Under the pieces are notes generated by a model. The model ran no database searches, was not told where the DNA came from, and saw only the letters and a program-made list of their open reading frames with translations. The translations under genes were made by a program, and so were the position numbers. This document shows, one piece after another, positions 1 through 12,148 of a stretch of DNA of 64,000 nucleotides. Source of the stretch: Notospermus geniculatus (Eukaryota; Nemertea; Pilidiophora; Heteronemertea; Lineidae); contig NMRB01000194.1 of NCBI GenBank assembly GCA_002633025.1, positions 124,001 to 188,000 of the forward strand, written 5' to 3'. How positions within the stretch are numbered: position 1 is the first letter of the stretch; each line of letters starts with the position of its first letter.

Positions 1-507
1 TAATAAGTGTCCAGCGAATAATATTTGAAACTTCAAGGAGCGTATTGGCAAGTAACGACTTAGGCCAACGAGGAGCCACTTCTGGCGCAGTCAAGCCCGT
101 ATCGTTTTATGAAGCCGTTGTCCGCGGACAAAATTTTCGTAATTATTCAAGTTTTCGCTATCATGGGGATCATTTATACAGTCTCATATAACACTTGATT
201 GTCATGTGAGAGTTATTAATAAAACAATTATGCAGTCTTAGACGCGTGAGGGTCTCATCACTCACTGGACGGCTGAGGACAACTCCGCTGGGATAGGCTG
301 TGTATCGCAGTCTATCTAGTGCTGGAAACAAACCTTCATCAGAAGTCACATGAAAGAGTACTGGCCTCCAAACTCCATTGTTGACTCAGTGAGTCCACAG
401 GTCAACCCGGGGAGGAGATGGAGGTATATGTCCCTCGAGTCATGCTAGGTGGACCATTAAAATGAACTGATAGTAAGCCAAGTCTAAACTACTAAGTAAA
501 TTGTTTA
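1..507. other. Gene-free flank
   Basis: No coding region, RNA gene or recognisable repeat is seen here. Stops are frequent in all frames. The stretch ends at the TTA target duplication of the MITE that follows. Confidence 0.6.
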
Positions 508-629
508 GGCCCCTATAGTGTACACTATACGAAAACGCCGGCTAACAATGGCTTGAGGGTCGTGAATCCATTTTAAGCCTTTGTTAACCGGCGTTATCGT
601 ATACTGTATAGTTCTGTGTAACAGGGGCC
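508..629. mobile_element. MITE with imperfect TIRs and TTA target duplication (PIF/Harbinger-like)
   Basis: The two ends are inverted copies of each other over about 45-50 bp. The left end reads ggcccct and the right end aggggcc, and the inner arms share the block aacgccgg(c/t)taacaa. A direct TTA lies immediately outside each end (505-507 and 630-632). A 3-bp TWA target duplication with short GC-rich termini is typical of the PIF/Harbinger superfamily. At 122 bp there is no room for a transposase, so this is a non-autonomous copy. The family assignment is inferred from target site and termini only. Confidence 0.7.
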
Positions 630-632
630 TTA

Positions 633-1512
633 CCGATGCAAATTTGCTTAACTCACCACAATTTTCACTCTGTTCTAAACTATGCATTTATTTACATGAA
701 CTGGTAACTAATCTGTGCATAAGCTAGGAACTAAATTGTGCAGCTTTAACACAGTAGTTACAGGCAAAAGCAAAATGGTTAGCGTTTATTAGAGTGAGGT
801 GCACCTTTAGGGAGAATTATACCATTATGGTGGTGTAAAGCTCCAAAAGACAAAGGGATCCACATTTTTACATACAGAACATTGAGTAGCGTAACAGGGT
901 AGAACTCTACCTTTACTCCATACAAACGCACGGAAAAATCGGAGAGAATGAGCTTTTGTCATATCAGCCTAATTGGTGCAGGGTCCTCAGACACGATTTT
1001 TAATCAACCTGGCTTGAATAATGGGAGGTGCTCGGTGCAGAAAACCGCTTCATTCAGAAGCTATCAGGTGATGGCTATGATGGACAGGTATGAAAGAATC
1101 AAAGACGACAACATACTATCCGCGTATGACGTTACCGCGCTAATGATTTCTGGCGTGCAGGGTCGGTTCTGTGATTCGGGATAATTATGACCACGGGAAG
1201 AGCAAGTCAGGCGCGTGCCATTATAGCCGTCGTAACTATACCCTTCTCAGAATGAACTGCATTGTGTGGAATTCCACCTTCGGGGAGCTTGCATGCGACA
1301 AAAGAGTAATTTCATAACATTCTAGAATGAACGGACGTTGTATGCAACTTGATTGAAAAACAACCTCAAGGTATGCTATATAAATTAATCATCACTTTGA
1401 TGTACTTAACACACTTTAGACTATCGATATTTCAGTTTACTTGCCACCGTTTTATCTCCATTCAAAAGAGGTGCACTTGTCTTCACAACAGCATGATATA
1501 TGTACACCCTCT
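633..1512. other. Gene-free stretch
   Basis: A 78-codon open frame at 948-1184 (+) has no recognisable domain, no partner exon and no repeat relationship. It is about what chance gives. Nothing else could be supported here. Confidence 0.55.
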
Positions 1513-1876
1513 CAGGGTTTGTACACCTCCTTTCTCCCAAATTTCCATGACATTTCCAGGACTTTCCAGGACAGGAATGGCAAAATTCCAGGACACTCTG
1601 CGGCATGGAAAGCAAAAAATTTCAAGATAGCCTACTCTCACATGCCAACTCTCCGCGAAATTGATGTGGAGGTGTCTGAGACCTGGGGATGGGGATTAAG
1701 CACATCTTGACAAAGAAATACTTTTGACTTTTTCTTTATTGAAAGGGACTCGATTTTCCATGACAATTTCAGGACATCTTGGTAATTTCGCTGATTTTCA
1801 AGGATTTCCAGGCCTGGATTTTGTTAACTTGAAATTCCATGACATTCCAGGTTTTCCAGGATGCGTACGAACCCTG
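1513..1876. mobile_element. hAT-like MITE with cagggttygtac termini
   Basis: The left end reads cagggtttgtacacctcc, and the right end is its near complement (gcgtacgaaccctg). Subterminal DNA on both sides is made of short repeats of the type ttccatgacatttccagg, read in opposite senses. CAGGG termini with repeated subterminal motifs are characteristic of non-autonomous hAT elements. I could not find a convincing 8-bp target duplication, so the exact superfamily stays open. A 93-codon frame inside it is a by-product of the repeat. Confidence 0.6.
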
Positions 1877-2520
1877 CCCAGTGTCCCTCTCATCTAGACT
1901 ACATCCTTGTCAATTTGACGTTACAGGAAAGATAAACTCATAGCGTAAAAAAGTTCCAGTGCGACAGACATTTTCAGTATCAGGAAGGTCAAATATTTTT
2001 TTGCTATTCATTGTCATCAAAAAAGGTTTATAAAAGCTCAAACAATTAGTTACCTTTGTTCGTCTCCAACTTTTGCAATTTAAGTGCTCCAAGAGTTTTT
2101 TCTAGAACCAGACTAACAACTAACCTGGATTTTTCTGCTCTTTTGTCACTCTCACACAAAACAAACCCCAAAATATAAGTTCTAATACAACAGACAATTT
2201 TCATAATCGATTTTTTTTCTGGTATTTGTCAAGCTTTTTAACATAATAAGAAACTTAACCAGTTTTTTATGCAGCCTGTTTGTTGTGCCCTCAATTAAAA
2301 GGGGCTCGAGGCAAAGGAAAATTATATGGATAAGTACTTGAATATGACATCATGAAAAGAATGAAAGCGACAAGCCTGTTTAAATCTGGGGATGACTGAA
2401 CTTCAATTGAGATCATTTATTTGGTTTTGTCAACATTTATTTAAGACATGAAGAAGAGTTCAAACAATATCTTTTCAATTCACATTTTGTCACTAGGCCT
2501 ACTGCTTAAACTTCAGAAAG
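1877..2520. other. AT-rich gene-free stretch
   Basis: AT-rich DNA with many T and A runs and stops in all frames. No feature was recognised. Confidence 0.5.
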
Positions 2521-2524
2521 GGTT

Positions 2525-2935
2525 TCTCCCCAGACAGCTTTAAAATTCATGGACTTTCTGTGGACTTTCGTGGTATCGAATGTGTAAAATTTTAAGAACT
2601 CTACACAGTACATAATTACCAATTTTGTGTCTCAAAAGAAGTATCTTTATGCTCAGAGAGTAATGATTGATACACCAAGCCAGATACAAGAAGAAGCCGG
2701 GCCACGTGTATCAGCGTCCTCAACTTTTACATCATTAGAGATGGAAAGAAATTAACGAGACAAATGTCAAAAATAATGGAAATTTTATTTTCACGACTGA
2801 ACATTTTATTTTTAATGACTTTTTATGGACTTCATGGGATTGTCTCAAAATTTATGGACTTCCAAGTCCTCAAATTTAAGAATTTAAAATACTTGGACTT
2901 TCATGATTTTAAAGGACCCATGTGAACCCCGTATA
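2525..2935. mobile_element. Degraded relic of the ggactttc/tggactt repeat type
   Basis: Both flanks carry repeated short motifs in the same sense, such as catggactttc, gtggactttc, ttatggactt and cttggactttca. The right margin (gacccatgtgaaccccgta) resembles the degenerate terminus of the element at 1513-1876. This suggests a decayed relative, but the termini do not pair clearly, so the bounds and family are tentative. Confidence 0.3.
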
Positions 2936-4690
2936 TAAAACGAGTCAAGAACTGATCGATGCAGCCACCGCCCGCCAAAAAATGAAATTCTTTGTCAATT
3001 TACTCTTCGTGATAATTCACTGTTTTTTTCTTCTTAGTGAAACATTTACTCTGAAAATGGGGGCCCGGGGTATCACACCCTAGAGCAGATTTTCACAAGA
3101 ATCCTAAGAACTCTGGAAATGGCAGAAGACAATACCTGCATGAAGCAAATCACTAAGCATCAAGAACTGACAAAAGGTACGGGAAAAAATCAAAACACCC
3201 CCCTGAGCAAATCACGGAAATCAACAATGCATAGGCCACCTTAAACTGAATAACCTATGCCTTGCTGAAAGATTCACAAGATCTTCAAACAAGTATTCAA
3301 TTTCCACAATCAAAGAAAAAACTGATACTCTCTAGAAAATTGTGTTGCCCGAATTTTATATCTAACGGCTACACGCAGGTTTAGGAAAGTTTTGTTTTTG
3401 ACCCCCTAGGCATTCTGTGCAAAAGTATTTGCATAGAAAAAGAAATGATTCTAAATATAAGTGCTAGATTAAAGAATACCTGATACGCCATTCTTGCAAT
3501 AACAGAATGATATATTCCATTGTTGATAAAAGATTTGTAACATTATTATTGAAAATCAGGTGTTTATTGATAAATCAACCCAACACAAAAGATGGCACAC
3601 AAACTTACTGCTGCAGTTGAACCACGGTTCTAAATATAGCACGCATAATTCCCATACGTTTTTTTACCCGGAGACACGGATGTCACAATGATTTCAGTGA
3701 TTTGCAAAAATCGCCACTTATGCGATTACCTGAATTGCTCAGCGCCATTCGTGTGAGGTTTGAATCAACACACACGGGGAACACAAATCAGATCGTTAAG
3801 GAAACACAGTGGAGTGTCGCGACTATAATAAGACATTAGAGCATATAGGCAACCTCAGCACACGTCGACGGGATCGCATGTGTTGCTGAACATATTATCA
3901 GGAAATCTACAAGCATTTTTTTGTGACCCAGGTTGAAATGGACACTATTCCAGGGCGGGGTCGACGCATGCACCACGAACAATATCTCCATTCTGACACC
4001 AGAGCGACGATAATTAAGACAAAATTGACATGTGTGTCATATCTCTCTTCGTCGTAGACAAACGCCATCAAAACATACACATTGATCATCACAACTCTCA
4101 CACCCTGCTGGGTGGGACCCGAGGCCGACGCATTGTTAGTCCCAATTTACTTAATACACCCAGGTGATGCGCGAAGATATTTACAAATTTACTACAATCA
4201 GTGTTACTGCTATTCACGCCTTGCCTATTAGGGCTGAAGGGAGATGGCGAGTAGCATGAAAGGCCACGGCAGTGACACATCTCTAGGGTTTGTAAACCCT
4301 GAAGGGGCTTTGTTTCCTTTCCCTGACTTATGATACATGACAGCTTCCCTAACTTGCGACAGCTGTCTCGATGAATTAACGAAGTCAGCTCTGACAGGAA
4401 CATCCACGAGGAAGTTGGAAAGAAAGTCCACCATCATCGCAATACCTCAACTTGAGGTACAACCTCAAGTTCCTTCAAATTATATTGATGTGTATCGTTA
4501 CACACAATGAATTTAAAGCGATGTGTCAGCCAAAAAATTTGAATGCAAAAGGGGACGAATCTTTGTTTACAAATACTCATTTCCTGCATTCTGATTGGCT
4601 GTGAGGGCAATGTTTGCAAACATCATCCTTCTGTTTACAAAACGAATGTCGATTCGCTTTAAAGAAGTTCAATAGCAAGGTTTCTAAAGA
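2936..4690. other. Gene-free stretch with one small inverted repeat
   Basis: No coding capacity is supported. The longest frames (about 100 codons near 4098-4403 on the minus strand) have no recognisable motif. A compact inverted repeat lies at 4449-4471: 10-bp arms aacttgaggt and acctcaagtt around a 3-nt loop, preceded by another half copy (acctcaa). Confidence 0.5.
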
Positions 4691-4770
4691 GCCTGGGGTA
4701 GGCCACATGTAATTATGTGAAGCGCTTTGAGACTGAGCAGTGGAAATTGCTATATACAAGGCCTCACGTC
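4690..4770 (+). mobile_element. SINE 3' tail-like fragment
   Basis: The run tgtgaagcgctttgagac, followed by cagtggaaattgctatatac, matches the general pattern of conserved SINE tails ending in a small GCTATATA-type box. A related stretch (tgtgaagcactttgacac, then gtggaaagcactttatac) occurs at 31718-31768. No tRNA-like head is visible here, so this would be a 5'-truncated copy. Confidence 0.35.
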
Positions 4771-5152
4771 TTTCAGTCCCTATCCCATGCATGTTTGTAA
4801 TACATGTACTCTGGATGCACCAGCACAACCCAAACTTCGCCAACCATTCAAAAACACTTCTGAGATTATGAAAAGCATGACACTTGGCCGACATCACAGA
4901 TGGTGCGCTTGTTCCTCTACTCACTTTTCAAACAAGCCAATTAACACAGCGTAATGACGTACGGGAGTGTCATGTGCGGTGAGTCTGTTGGTCAACAGGT
5001 GGTGCTCCACTCACAACCAGCGTAGAAAAAAATGCTTCTCTTCAACAACAAAGTTTATGAGCACATTTCGTTTCAATTTCAGGTTCCTCGGCCACTTGCA
5101 GAACTTTCTCTGCCAAATCTCCATTCTTTAGCCATTGTGACCATGATGTAGT
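4771..5152. other. Gene-free stretch
   Basis: No supported feature. Ends at the MITE beginning at 5153. Confidence 0.5.
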
Positions 5153-5333
5153 CAGGCGCGGATCCGGGGGGGGGGGGCACACCCGGCCCGTGCCCCCTCT
5201 ATTTTGTGGAAAATCTTTAAAATTGACCGGGAAATTTCGAGAAATTTTGAAAAGATGTTAAAATTTGACCGAGGTTTTCCACGATGTGGGCGGGCTGTGC
5301 CCCCTCTTTCCCATGATTCTGGATCCGCTCCTG
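5153..5333. mobile_element. hAT/P-like MITE with caggcgcggatcc termini
   Basis: The left terminus caggcgcggatccgg and the right terminus ctggatccgctcctg are inverted near-copies. GTAGTC lies just outside on both sides (the left copy overlaps the first base of the element), consistent with a short target duplication. Next to the left end is a run of G and a CCCCC-rich block. The same left-end organisation recurs at 12149. Non-autonomous at 181 bp. Confidence 0.6.
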
Positions 5334-6431
5334 GTAGTCTCTTTGAGTAAAACAAGAGTTTCTTCAATGTGGTAATTGTCGCATGTGAACTTTGTTCATC
5401 ATCTTCCTCTTCTTCTCTGTTGCTCGCTCTTCTATTGTGAATCCTTCTTCGTCTTCCAAAGCTATAAACAGAATGAGTATCGTATCTTGTGGTCAGTGGG
5501 ACAATGGTCAATTACAGTAATAGCTCACTCTTGTCCAATCAAGCACACTCCAGTGCAGAGTGTAGCTCTTACGTCCATCAGCTGCACTCCCACTGACACT
5601 ATACTTTACCACTGATTGGAGGGGAGTGCTTTTTTGCTTGCTTTGTTTGCTTTCATTTTTTCACCTAGAAACAGTTGTTCAGAAATGTCTAGGATGTTTG
5701 AAGGCTGTCATAGTTTCATAAAGTGAATTCCCTCCAATACACAGAGATTTTGTTTTCATCAGCAGAGAACGCTGGCACAGCGTGTAGAACTGTAATGTAT
5801 CAAGCCACGTCTTGGTCGGTGAGGAAACCTCCATCACCAAACTGTCACACGAACACACGTTTTTGAGCATCAAAACACTTTGAAACTGACATGGAAAGGT
5901 TCCGCAAACAAACGTACCTATTCCGCAAGCAGAAACACGGTACGCAACGGCGGCGTTGCTGAAGCAAACCTGTCATGGCTGGTGATTGTCTGCACCGAAC
6001 TACAACCCACAGGAAAAACAGAAAAATAATTTCGATGCGTGAACTACCTACGAGAGGGTCTAACCTTGCAAAATGTTTGATCTTCGATACATTGTCTGTT
6101 CTCCTGGTTGTGAATGGTACTCGCTCCCTCGCCAAGTGCCATAAAGGTATTGAACGGACTGGAGCCACGCTTGCAGTGATTCATACATTGTCTACTTGTC
6201 TGTGTGGTACAGACGGACAGATAACATACACATGTATGTGAATATAAATGGTTCTCGTGTTAAACGAATGGTAGTGTTACTATTCCCTTTTGCTGAACGT
6301 GCCTTGGTTTTTCTCTGCCGGTTCTGACACGAGGCGATGTGGAGGCAACTGGAACGAGTGTCACTTTTAAGATCTGACTCTGTTCCTGTTAAACTCATCA
6401 TCTCATTCACTTCTGGGATCTCTACTACTAT
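5334..6431. other. Gene-free stretch
   Basis: Short frames of 60-107 codons are present on both strands (for example 5845-6168 minus and 5975-6241 plus). They overlap each other and show no recognisable domain. No splice-linked series could be built by eye. Confidence 0.45.
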
Positions 6432-6499
6432 ACTAGAAAGTGGCTGAGGAAGACCCCGGTTGGGGGCGAAAATTTGCGAAATTCGGAGACGACTTTAGT
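6432..6499 (+). ncRNA. Hammerhead-ribozyme-like motif in a repeat fragment
   Basis: The strand reads ctgagga (6444-6450, fitting the CUGANGA core), one extra A, a stem gacccc/gggggc closed by ggtt (6452-6467), then gaa (6468-6470). Next comes a 5-bp stem aattt/aaatt closed by gcg (6471-6483), then C at the expected cleavage position (6484, context TTC). Flanking actagaaag and ctttagt can form the outer part of a third stem with an internal loop. This layout matches a hammerhead fold except for the extra A after the core and an A-G mismatch in stem II, either of which may prevent cleavage. The same sequence block recurs in the foldbacks near 15.3 and 16.5 kb. That it is a ribozyme is an inference. 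Confidence 0.4.
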
Positions 6500-7987
6500 T
6501 TTACTGTCATGTTGAACTCATCTGGGGCTCAAAGCCTAGGGTAGACAAATGGGTAAGAAGCAGTATGACCAACATATTTGGGGGAGGGGTGTGTCGTTGA
6601 TTGGAAACTGAAGGGGATGATCCAAGATGACAAGTGTGCTGATCAAAGATTCACAACCAAACTTGATGAATGCCATGACCTGCAAGCACAAAGGCTTGTT
6701 TCCACAATGTTGGTTTCCTTAAAGCGAACTGGTCGTGCCAGTCTAGGCGTCTGAATAGAAAATCAAACACCGCCATCTTGAATCTATTACGTTACTCACA
6801 TCAGGAATGCCTGCTAAGACCGTATTTGCACAACTGCTGTGGCTTTGCTGCCTTTGAATATCATTTCGAACACGGTCAACTGCAAATCTAGGCTTATACG
6901 TATATTGATGTAATTCGCTAAAATTCTGAAATTGTGAATTTTGTGGGCCACGAAATTATTCTTAGTGTCATTTTTGACTGCCGCGACTAATTCTCTTTAA
7001 CGTGTGATTCCACATGCATTTGTCAATAGTTGCCATTTCTGTAACCTCTCAACCTGATCTACTGCGAGCAAGACTGAACACGATGCTAGTGAAAACCACC
7101 CTCAACACTTGCAAGCCCCATTGTAAAATATCATGCATATATATTTACAAAATATACAACCAGAAAATAATTTTTTTAATGGTCCAAGTTCATTTCAGTC
7201 AAATGCAGCGAGTAACCATGGCAACCTGACCATTTCCATATAGGGTTAAACCACTATCAGTATTTGATACTTGAAGTGTGGGCCATCACTTTGGAGTGTG
7301 AAATCGGAGATACAAGGGATAAATTTGGAAATGCACTTATGTGAAGAGATTCACACATTTTGGCAATGGACAGTGTCAAATCATGCTGAGCGTACTACAC
7401 ACTACAACATGCACACAGAATGTACACGAATTGTTTTACAAGATTTGCTGAACTGTAGAACAGATATGATTCTGACATCTTCTTAGCTTCAGAATTTCAA
7501 GACATACTCATCAACTGAGTTCACCTCTTTCTCAATTTAAGTTAATTACCCGCGCAGAACTAGCAAAAGTCGCCGAGGTCAGCGCTTAGTGGTAAACTAG
7601 CGACTCCGTCAGCCTCTGAGGGAAAAATTTAATGAGTAGTGGGAATTGGCAGCTGATACTTAACAGGGTAGCGGCGAATGATTCGTCACGGCGTACAACG
7701 GCTTCTGACAGCGGAGTTGCTACAGATAGAGGATGCTAAGATACTAGACCGTGCTGTCAGCGATGCGGCAAGATATAATTGCAAGAGCCGCAGAAGGCGA
7801 CGCCGCACGCGCTCGCTATTTTCTATTTGCAAACAATCTGTGGTTTTTTAATGAGTGGGGGAATTCCACGAACGGTGAACCGTCGACTGAAGATTACTCG
7901 GTGATAATCCAAGGAGGTTTCATGCAAATGGTTCAACCACTCTGTTTACCATGTTAGTATAAATGCAATGGAGGACCAGTCACCAAA
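6500..7987. other. Gene-free stretch
   Basis: No supported gene. Frames at 7014-7229, 7271-7486 and 7751-7957 are short and show no domain. Confidence 0.45.
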
Positions 7988-8186
7988 GGGGCTGTTCGTT
8001 TTCGTCAATTGAGGAATCTGAGTTGTGATCCTTGAGAAAATGGAGAAAGCTATGAAGCTGCAAATTGCAGCGATTATTCTGTACAGCACAACAAATAATC
8101 CCTGTAACTTGCAAGTGCATAGCTTTTTTGTCGTTTTCCCAAGGATCACAACTCAGATTCCACAAGTGACGAAAACGAACAGCCTC
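7988..8186. mobile_element. Long imperfect foldback (MITE-like)
   Basis: The first half, from ggctgttcgttttcgtca through aatctgagttgtgatccttg and on to an agctatg...ctgcaa block, is repeated in inverted order by the second half, ending tgacgaaaacgaacagcc. Each arm is about 95 bp and they meet near 8085. There is little loop, so the whole unit could form one long hairpin. I saw no clear target duplication. The overlapping frames here are mirror images caused by the palindrome. Confidence 0.6.
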
Positions 8187-10517
8187 TTTCATTTGAAAAA
8201 GAAAGTTATCAAAAAGAAATTCACGAACCACAAAAGACGGAATTTGAAGTCATTATCCATCATTTTTACACTCATGCTCCCCAACCCTGCAGAATTTGGC
8301 CCCGACAAGGCCAAAACATCTTGGCAACTGGACCTCACAATGCATTGGGAGAACTCTAAGTGCAGTTATGTTTCAAGAGTTATCAAGATCTTACAGAGAA
8401 ACTATTCAAGGCTGCAGGTTATATATTACAGGATTAGTATATCTCATTCCTACAGATGGCGCTCTTACCTGGCCGGCAGGAACGTTTACGATGCTGGATA
8501 GATAAAAGCACAAAATTAGGTGAGGGTTACAGATGGGGAATCTTGGAAATGCTGCATGCTTTATTCATCAGAATCCTCCTCAATCGATGCTAAAGCTGAC
8601 TTTATAAAACATGCCTTTTATTATTCTCATCTTCAGGGGTATCTCCAACTTCGGATCTTTCTTAGCTCTTCTCAACTTCTAAAAGCAGGAAAGCTTTCAA
8701 TCCAGCCGGCACATGCATTTGGAGTTGACTCCTCGGCTCTTTTTTGAACCCAACGGCATTCCAATTTTATAAGATCATTCTTTAGCACGAATATGCCAAA
8801 ATTTAGAAGAATTAGGAGCTTTAGAATGTGACTTGACGTTTTCTAGAGGAGTAACACAAGATCTGGAGTTCAATTCCTACCAAGGCTTCAGATTGCTTCG
8901 TTTCAACCTACAGTTCACCTACATTTGAAACCATCATGGCTGCCACATTCTAACCACACGACCAAGACAGCCAGCCATCAACCATCCCGCAGGCATCCCG
9001 CCGGCACATGAAGGACGCTTAATTTGCATACGCAAGCTGCTCCAGAAATTTTAATGAGCAACCAAAATGAGAAGTACTCCAAGTTGAAAACTTAAACAAA
9101 CACTCATCTCACACGGAGGCAACTGTTTGCCGTGCCTCAGAGTACGCCATTGTGCGAGCTCTAATCCAGCACGTTACGACAAAACACACACACAGCAATG
9201 TGAACTTTTTGTTATCCGTTGTGAACCTGATCCAACGCTAGCCTTTGAGACAGGGCTAAAGCAGAACACACTTTTTTCTTTCCTTCGTATCAATTTCCGT
9301 TTATACCATGGCTTCTCTTATTTCTGGCTGCCATGGCGCATGGCTATGTTTCTACTATATGACGGCCATAACTATAGGCAAGGACGCGTTGTAGCGACTC
9401 GTTCAGCAAATCAGTAAGAGAATACCGTCGACATAAAACCATAGTGCCTCGAGCTCTCTTCCATATATATCATTATGAAACTGCTACGACATTTTTCAAC
9501 GGAAATGATACGCGATGAATTGACCCTTGCGCTGTCTCGGTTCCCTGTTTTATACGCCGGTCAGAGTTGAGGTATTGAATCAAAAGTATTTTACCGGGTG
9601 GTAACCTGCTGGACGTCAATAATTTCACGGCAGTTTGGATGCCAAATGGTACGGATTCATTCAAGGCTGTAGCTGATGTTTTTGGGAGGATTCTTATACG
9701 ATTCCCAGCTTCGTCTTGCTTCTGTCTTCTGTAGCTATGCCACTACCAGAATCCTTCACAGAGATGTGCGTCTTTTGCCACAAAAGCATGGGTAGTTTGT
9801 TTTTCCAGGAGCCTAGGACAAAATTGCTGTGTTCAAAGACTTCCCCACATTTGTACAGACTGCGGTGCGAGAATGGGCCTATTGTGGGGAGTCTGCCAGC
9901 GAAGCAGAAAATAACGAAGGATTCACGGCCGAACGCAGCGGGAAACGCATAGAGTGTGGAGGCTTACACCTCTCAGCAATGCGGAAGCCTTTGCGCGGCA
10001 TAGGAAAGGAAGTTCCACAAAAAATTTGCCATGTTGCTCTTAGAAGCATAAACTTTGGAAAAACAGACTGAAATTTGAATGGCATATACAAATGTCACAT
10101 TTAACACACACCACAACGCCAGCACACTGTTGTCTTCTTCTGGCAAAATAAACAATATACATTTACCAACAGAATATGTGTCTGGTGTCTAGTAAGGGAA
10201 GCCTGAAAGAGAAGTCTGGACAGGCAGGTCCATCGATATCCTATGCTCTTCTGTACATACCATAGAGGGCAGGGTTGGGGAGGCATAAACTTCTTATGTT
10301 GTGATCTTTCATTCTGGAGGGTGACTCCACCAACTTCCACACCATGTAAGAAGAAGTTCAGTCCACCTCCAGGAATGAAGTTTTTTTCAAGTTTTATTGG
10401 GAATACGTTTGACCCGGGAACCAGTCTTCAAGTTACAATCTGCAAGCTCTCCAGAAGCTTTTTTGCACAAAGGAATTGCTCCATGTGAGAGTTTTCTTGT
10501 GCAAAACTTCTGAACAA
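8187..10517. other. Gene-free stretch
   Basis: A 158-codon frame (8025-8501, +) begins inside the foldback and runs on without recognisable motifs; I do not regard it as a gene. Near 8880 a short ggagttcaattcct resembles a B box, but no A box is seen. The rest, including 9127-10340, has only overlapping short frames. Confidence 0.45.
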
Positions 10518-10735
10518 AACTGGGTACAACTAGTCGCTAGAAAGTTGAACATGTGCAACTCGCGGCGACTGGCAAAATCTCAGTTTCAGTGAGTCGCAAG
10601 GGTGCGTACATCGACCATTGGTGACTGATCAGTCACCTCCAGTTCCAGCTAGATCCTCCCAGCCGCCAGAAGCTCAGTGGTGACTAGTTGTCTCCAGTCG
10701 CAAGTGTGGTGTACGCTAGGCTTTATGGCTTACGG
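10518..10735. mobile_element. GTCGC-rich MITE, copy 1
   Basis: The segment is dense in the motifs gactggagac, ctagtcgc, gactgatcagtc and gtcgcaag in both senses, and ends in gtgtacgctaggcttta. A near-identical block lies at 25109-25325 and an inverted copy at 27893-28085. The ends gtacaactagtcgc and gcgactggagacaactag give a loose palindrome with gactgatcagtc near the middle. No coding capacity. The superfamily is unknown. Confidence 0.6.
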
Positions 10736-11040
10736 AACCAACTTGCACAAGAGAACTCTAACATGGAGAGGTGAAACCCTGAAGAGTGAAGCGAGTAGCA
10801 ATTCTCTCCACCAAGACCAAGAATAATTTAGCCAAATAGTCTGGGGTGACTTATAGTGTTCCCTCATAAGAAGTTTATGCCTCAGTTTTTATTCACAAGA
10901 AGCTTGACTACACAGCCGACCATACACAAGATGGAGATCCATGAGAGAAGCATTGCCTAGCTCAAGTTGCCTAAAATCATGAGTTCCAATCTAATTCTGT
11001 ATAGCATGGGTGAGGTAGTCTGGTGTACCAGTTCCGGGTC
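10736..11040. other. Gene-free stretch
   Basis: No supported feature was found. Confidence 0.45.
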
Positions 11041-11080
11041 CGGGAGGGGGTGGGGTGGGGTGGGGTGGGGTGGGGTGGAG
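11041..11080 (+). repeat. GGGGT tandem tract, G-quadruplex-prone
   Basis: After gggaggggg come several successive TGGGG units, giving at least six G-runs of four or more separated by single T. This satisfies the usual pattern for a stable intramolecular G-quadruplex on the plus strand. It is too short and too isolated to be a telomere. Confidence 0.75.
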
Positions 11081-12148
11081 GATGCTTCTAGGAGGAGCTA
11101 TGAGAAGGTATTTGGATCCCTTTCCCTTGTGTATGATCAGCTAAACACACTACAGGACAGTTCGTCCTAACTTGGTCCGACCTGCTATGTTTTTGGACCA
11201 AGACGATTCGATGAGAGACATCATTATCAGTGAACACCTTGAACATTATACATGCAAGATCCCTGCCGTGTTAGGCTGAAACCTGCACTGAAATGTCCAT
11301 ACCAAGTTGGTAAGATCCACAGACCTTCATAGATTCTACAGGGTCACCCAAGAAAATGCCCCCACTTCTCTAAAATGGTGGTGAACATGTGGTCAACACT
11401 GCGGTCATGGTGCAATTTAGAACCACCCAGTACTGTACCAATTGGGAGACATTTTTTATACCGCGAAAGTGATAGGTTCTTGATCAATTTTTAGCAGGTT
11501 CAACACAAAGTTAGCAGATCGAACGAAATAGCGACAACAAAGAGGTAACTCACACTGCACTTGAGGGTAAGGGGAAGACGCCGACTGAGGCAGAGTGTTG
11601 CCTTTATGGTAATTATCTATAAATGGTAAAGAAATGGGTCAAACTTGGTAGATTCAAACTTATACCTGCAATGGGACGGATCGGACATTAAAAATATGAC
11701 GATGTTCAAGTTACCCAGTACCAGAATATAAGGCAATGTTAAGCAATATGTGAATGTGTTGCTGTCATTCTAAAACTGACAGTGGGAGAGTGCAGAGGCG
11801 AAAAAGAGGTTTTTCCCATTTCGCCCCTGATACAAACTCGAAGCGAACCCAAACCCTTTCTAAATATGTGAGGGGCATTGGGCAAGGGCGAAATGGGAAG
11901 ACACGAAAAAAGAGAACCCGAAGTGTTTCAACATCTAGTCATGCAATAGGCCTAGCTGCAGACACCATCTGGTCAATTTAATTTACAGCAGGAGGAAACC
12001 AGAGTCCCCGGAGGAAACTACACCGTTAAAGGGAGTTGCCCTCTCCATCCCATGAAAAGTGGGTCCAACCAAATCAAACCTGGAACTTCAGAGATGACAC
12101 ACCGGTGCCTCTGACAGCCCAACCAGGTGTGGATCCAGACAGCCCATT
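11081..12148. other. Gene-free stretch with a possible SINE remnant
   Basis: No gene is supported. Near 12060-12125, caaatcaaacctggaacttc reads on the minus strand like a degenerate B box, as in the SINE-like fragments at 25395 and 60245. This is weak. Confidence 0.35.

Noticed and set aside
4449-4471. Rho-independent terminator or attenuator
   Set aside because: A small inverted repeat without U-tract in an animal-type genome; such a call has no meaning here.
8025-8501. 158-codon frame as a transposase fragment
   Set aside because: The first third is foldback arm sequence read in one frame; the remainder has no transposase-like motif.
11041-11080. Telomeric repeat
   Set aside because: The unit is GGGGT, not TTAGGG, and the tract is only 40 bp inside ordinary DNA.
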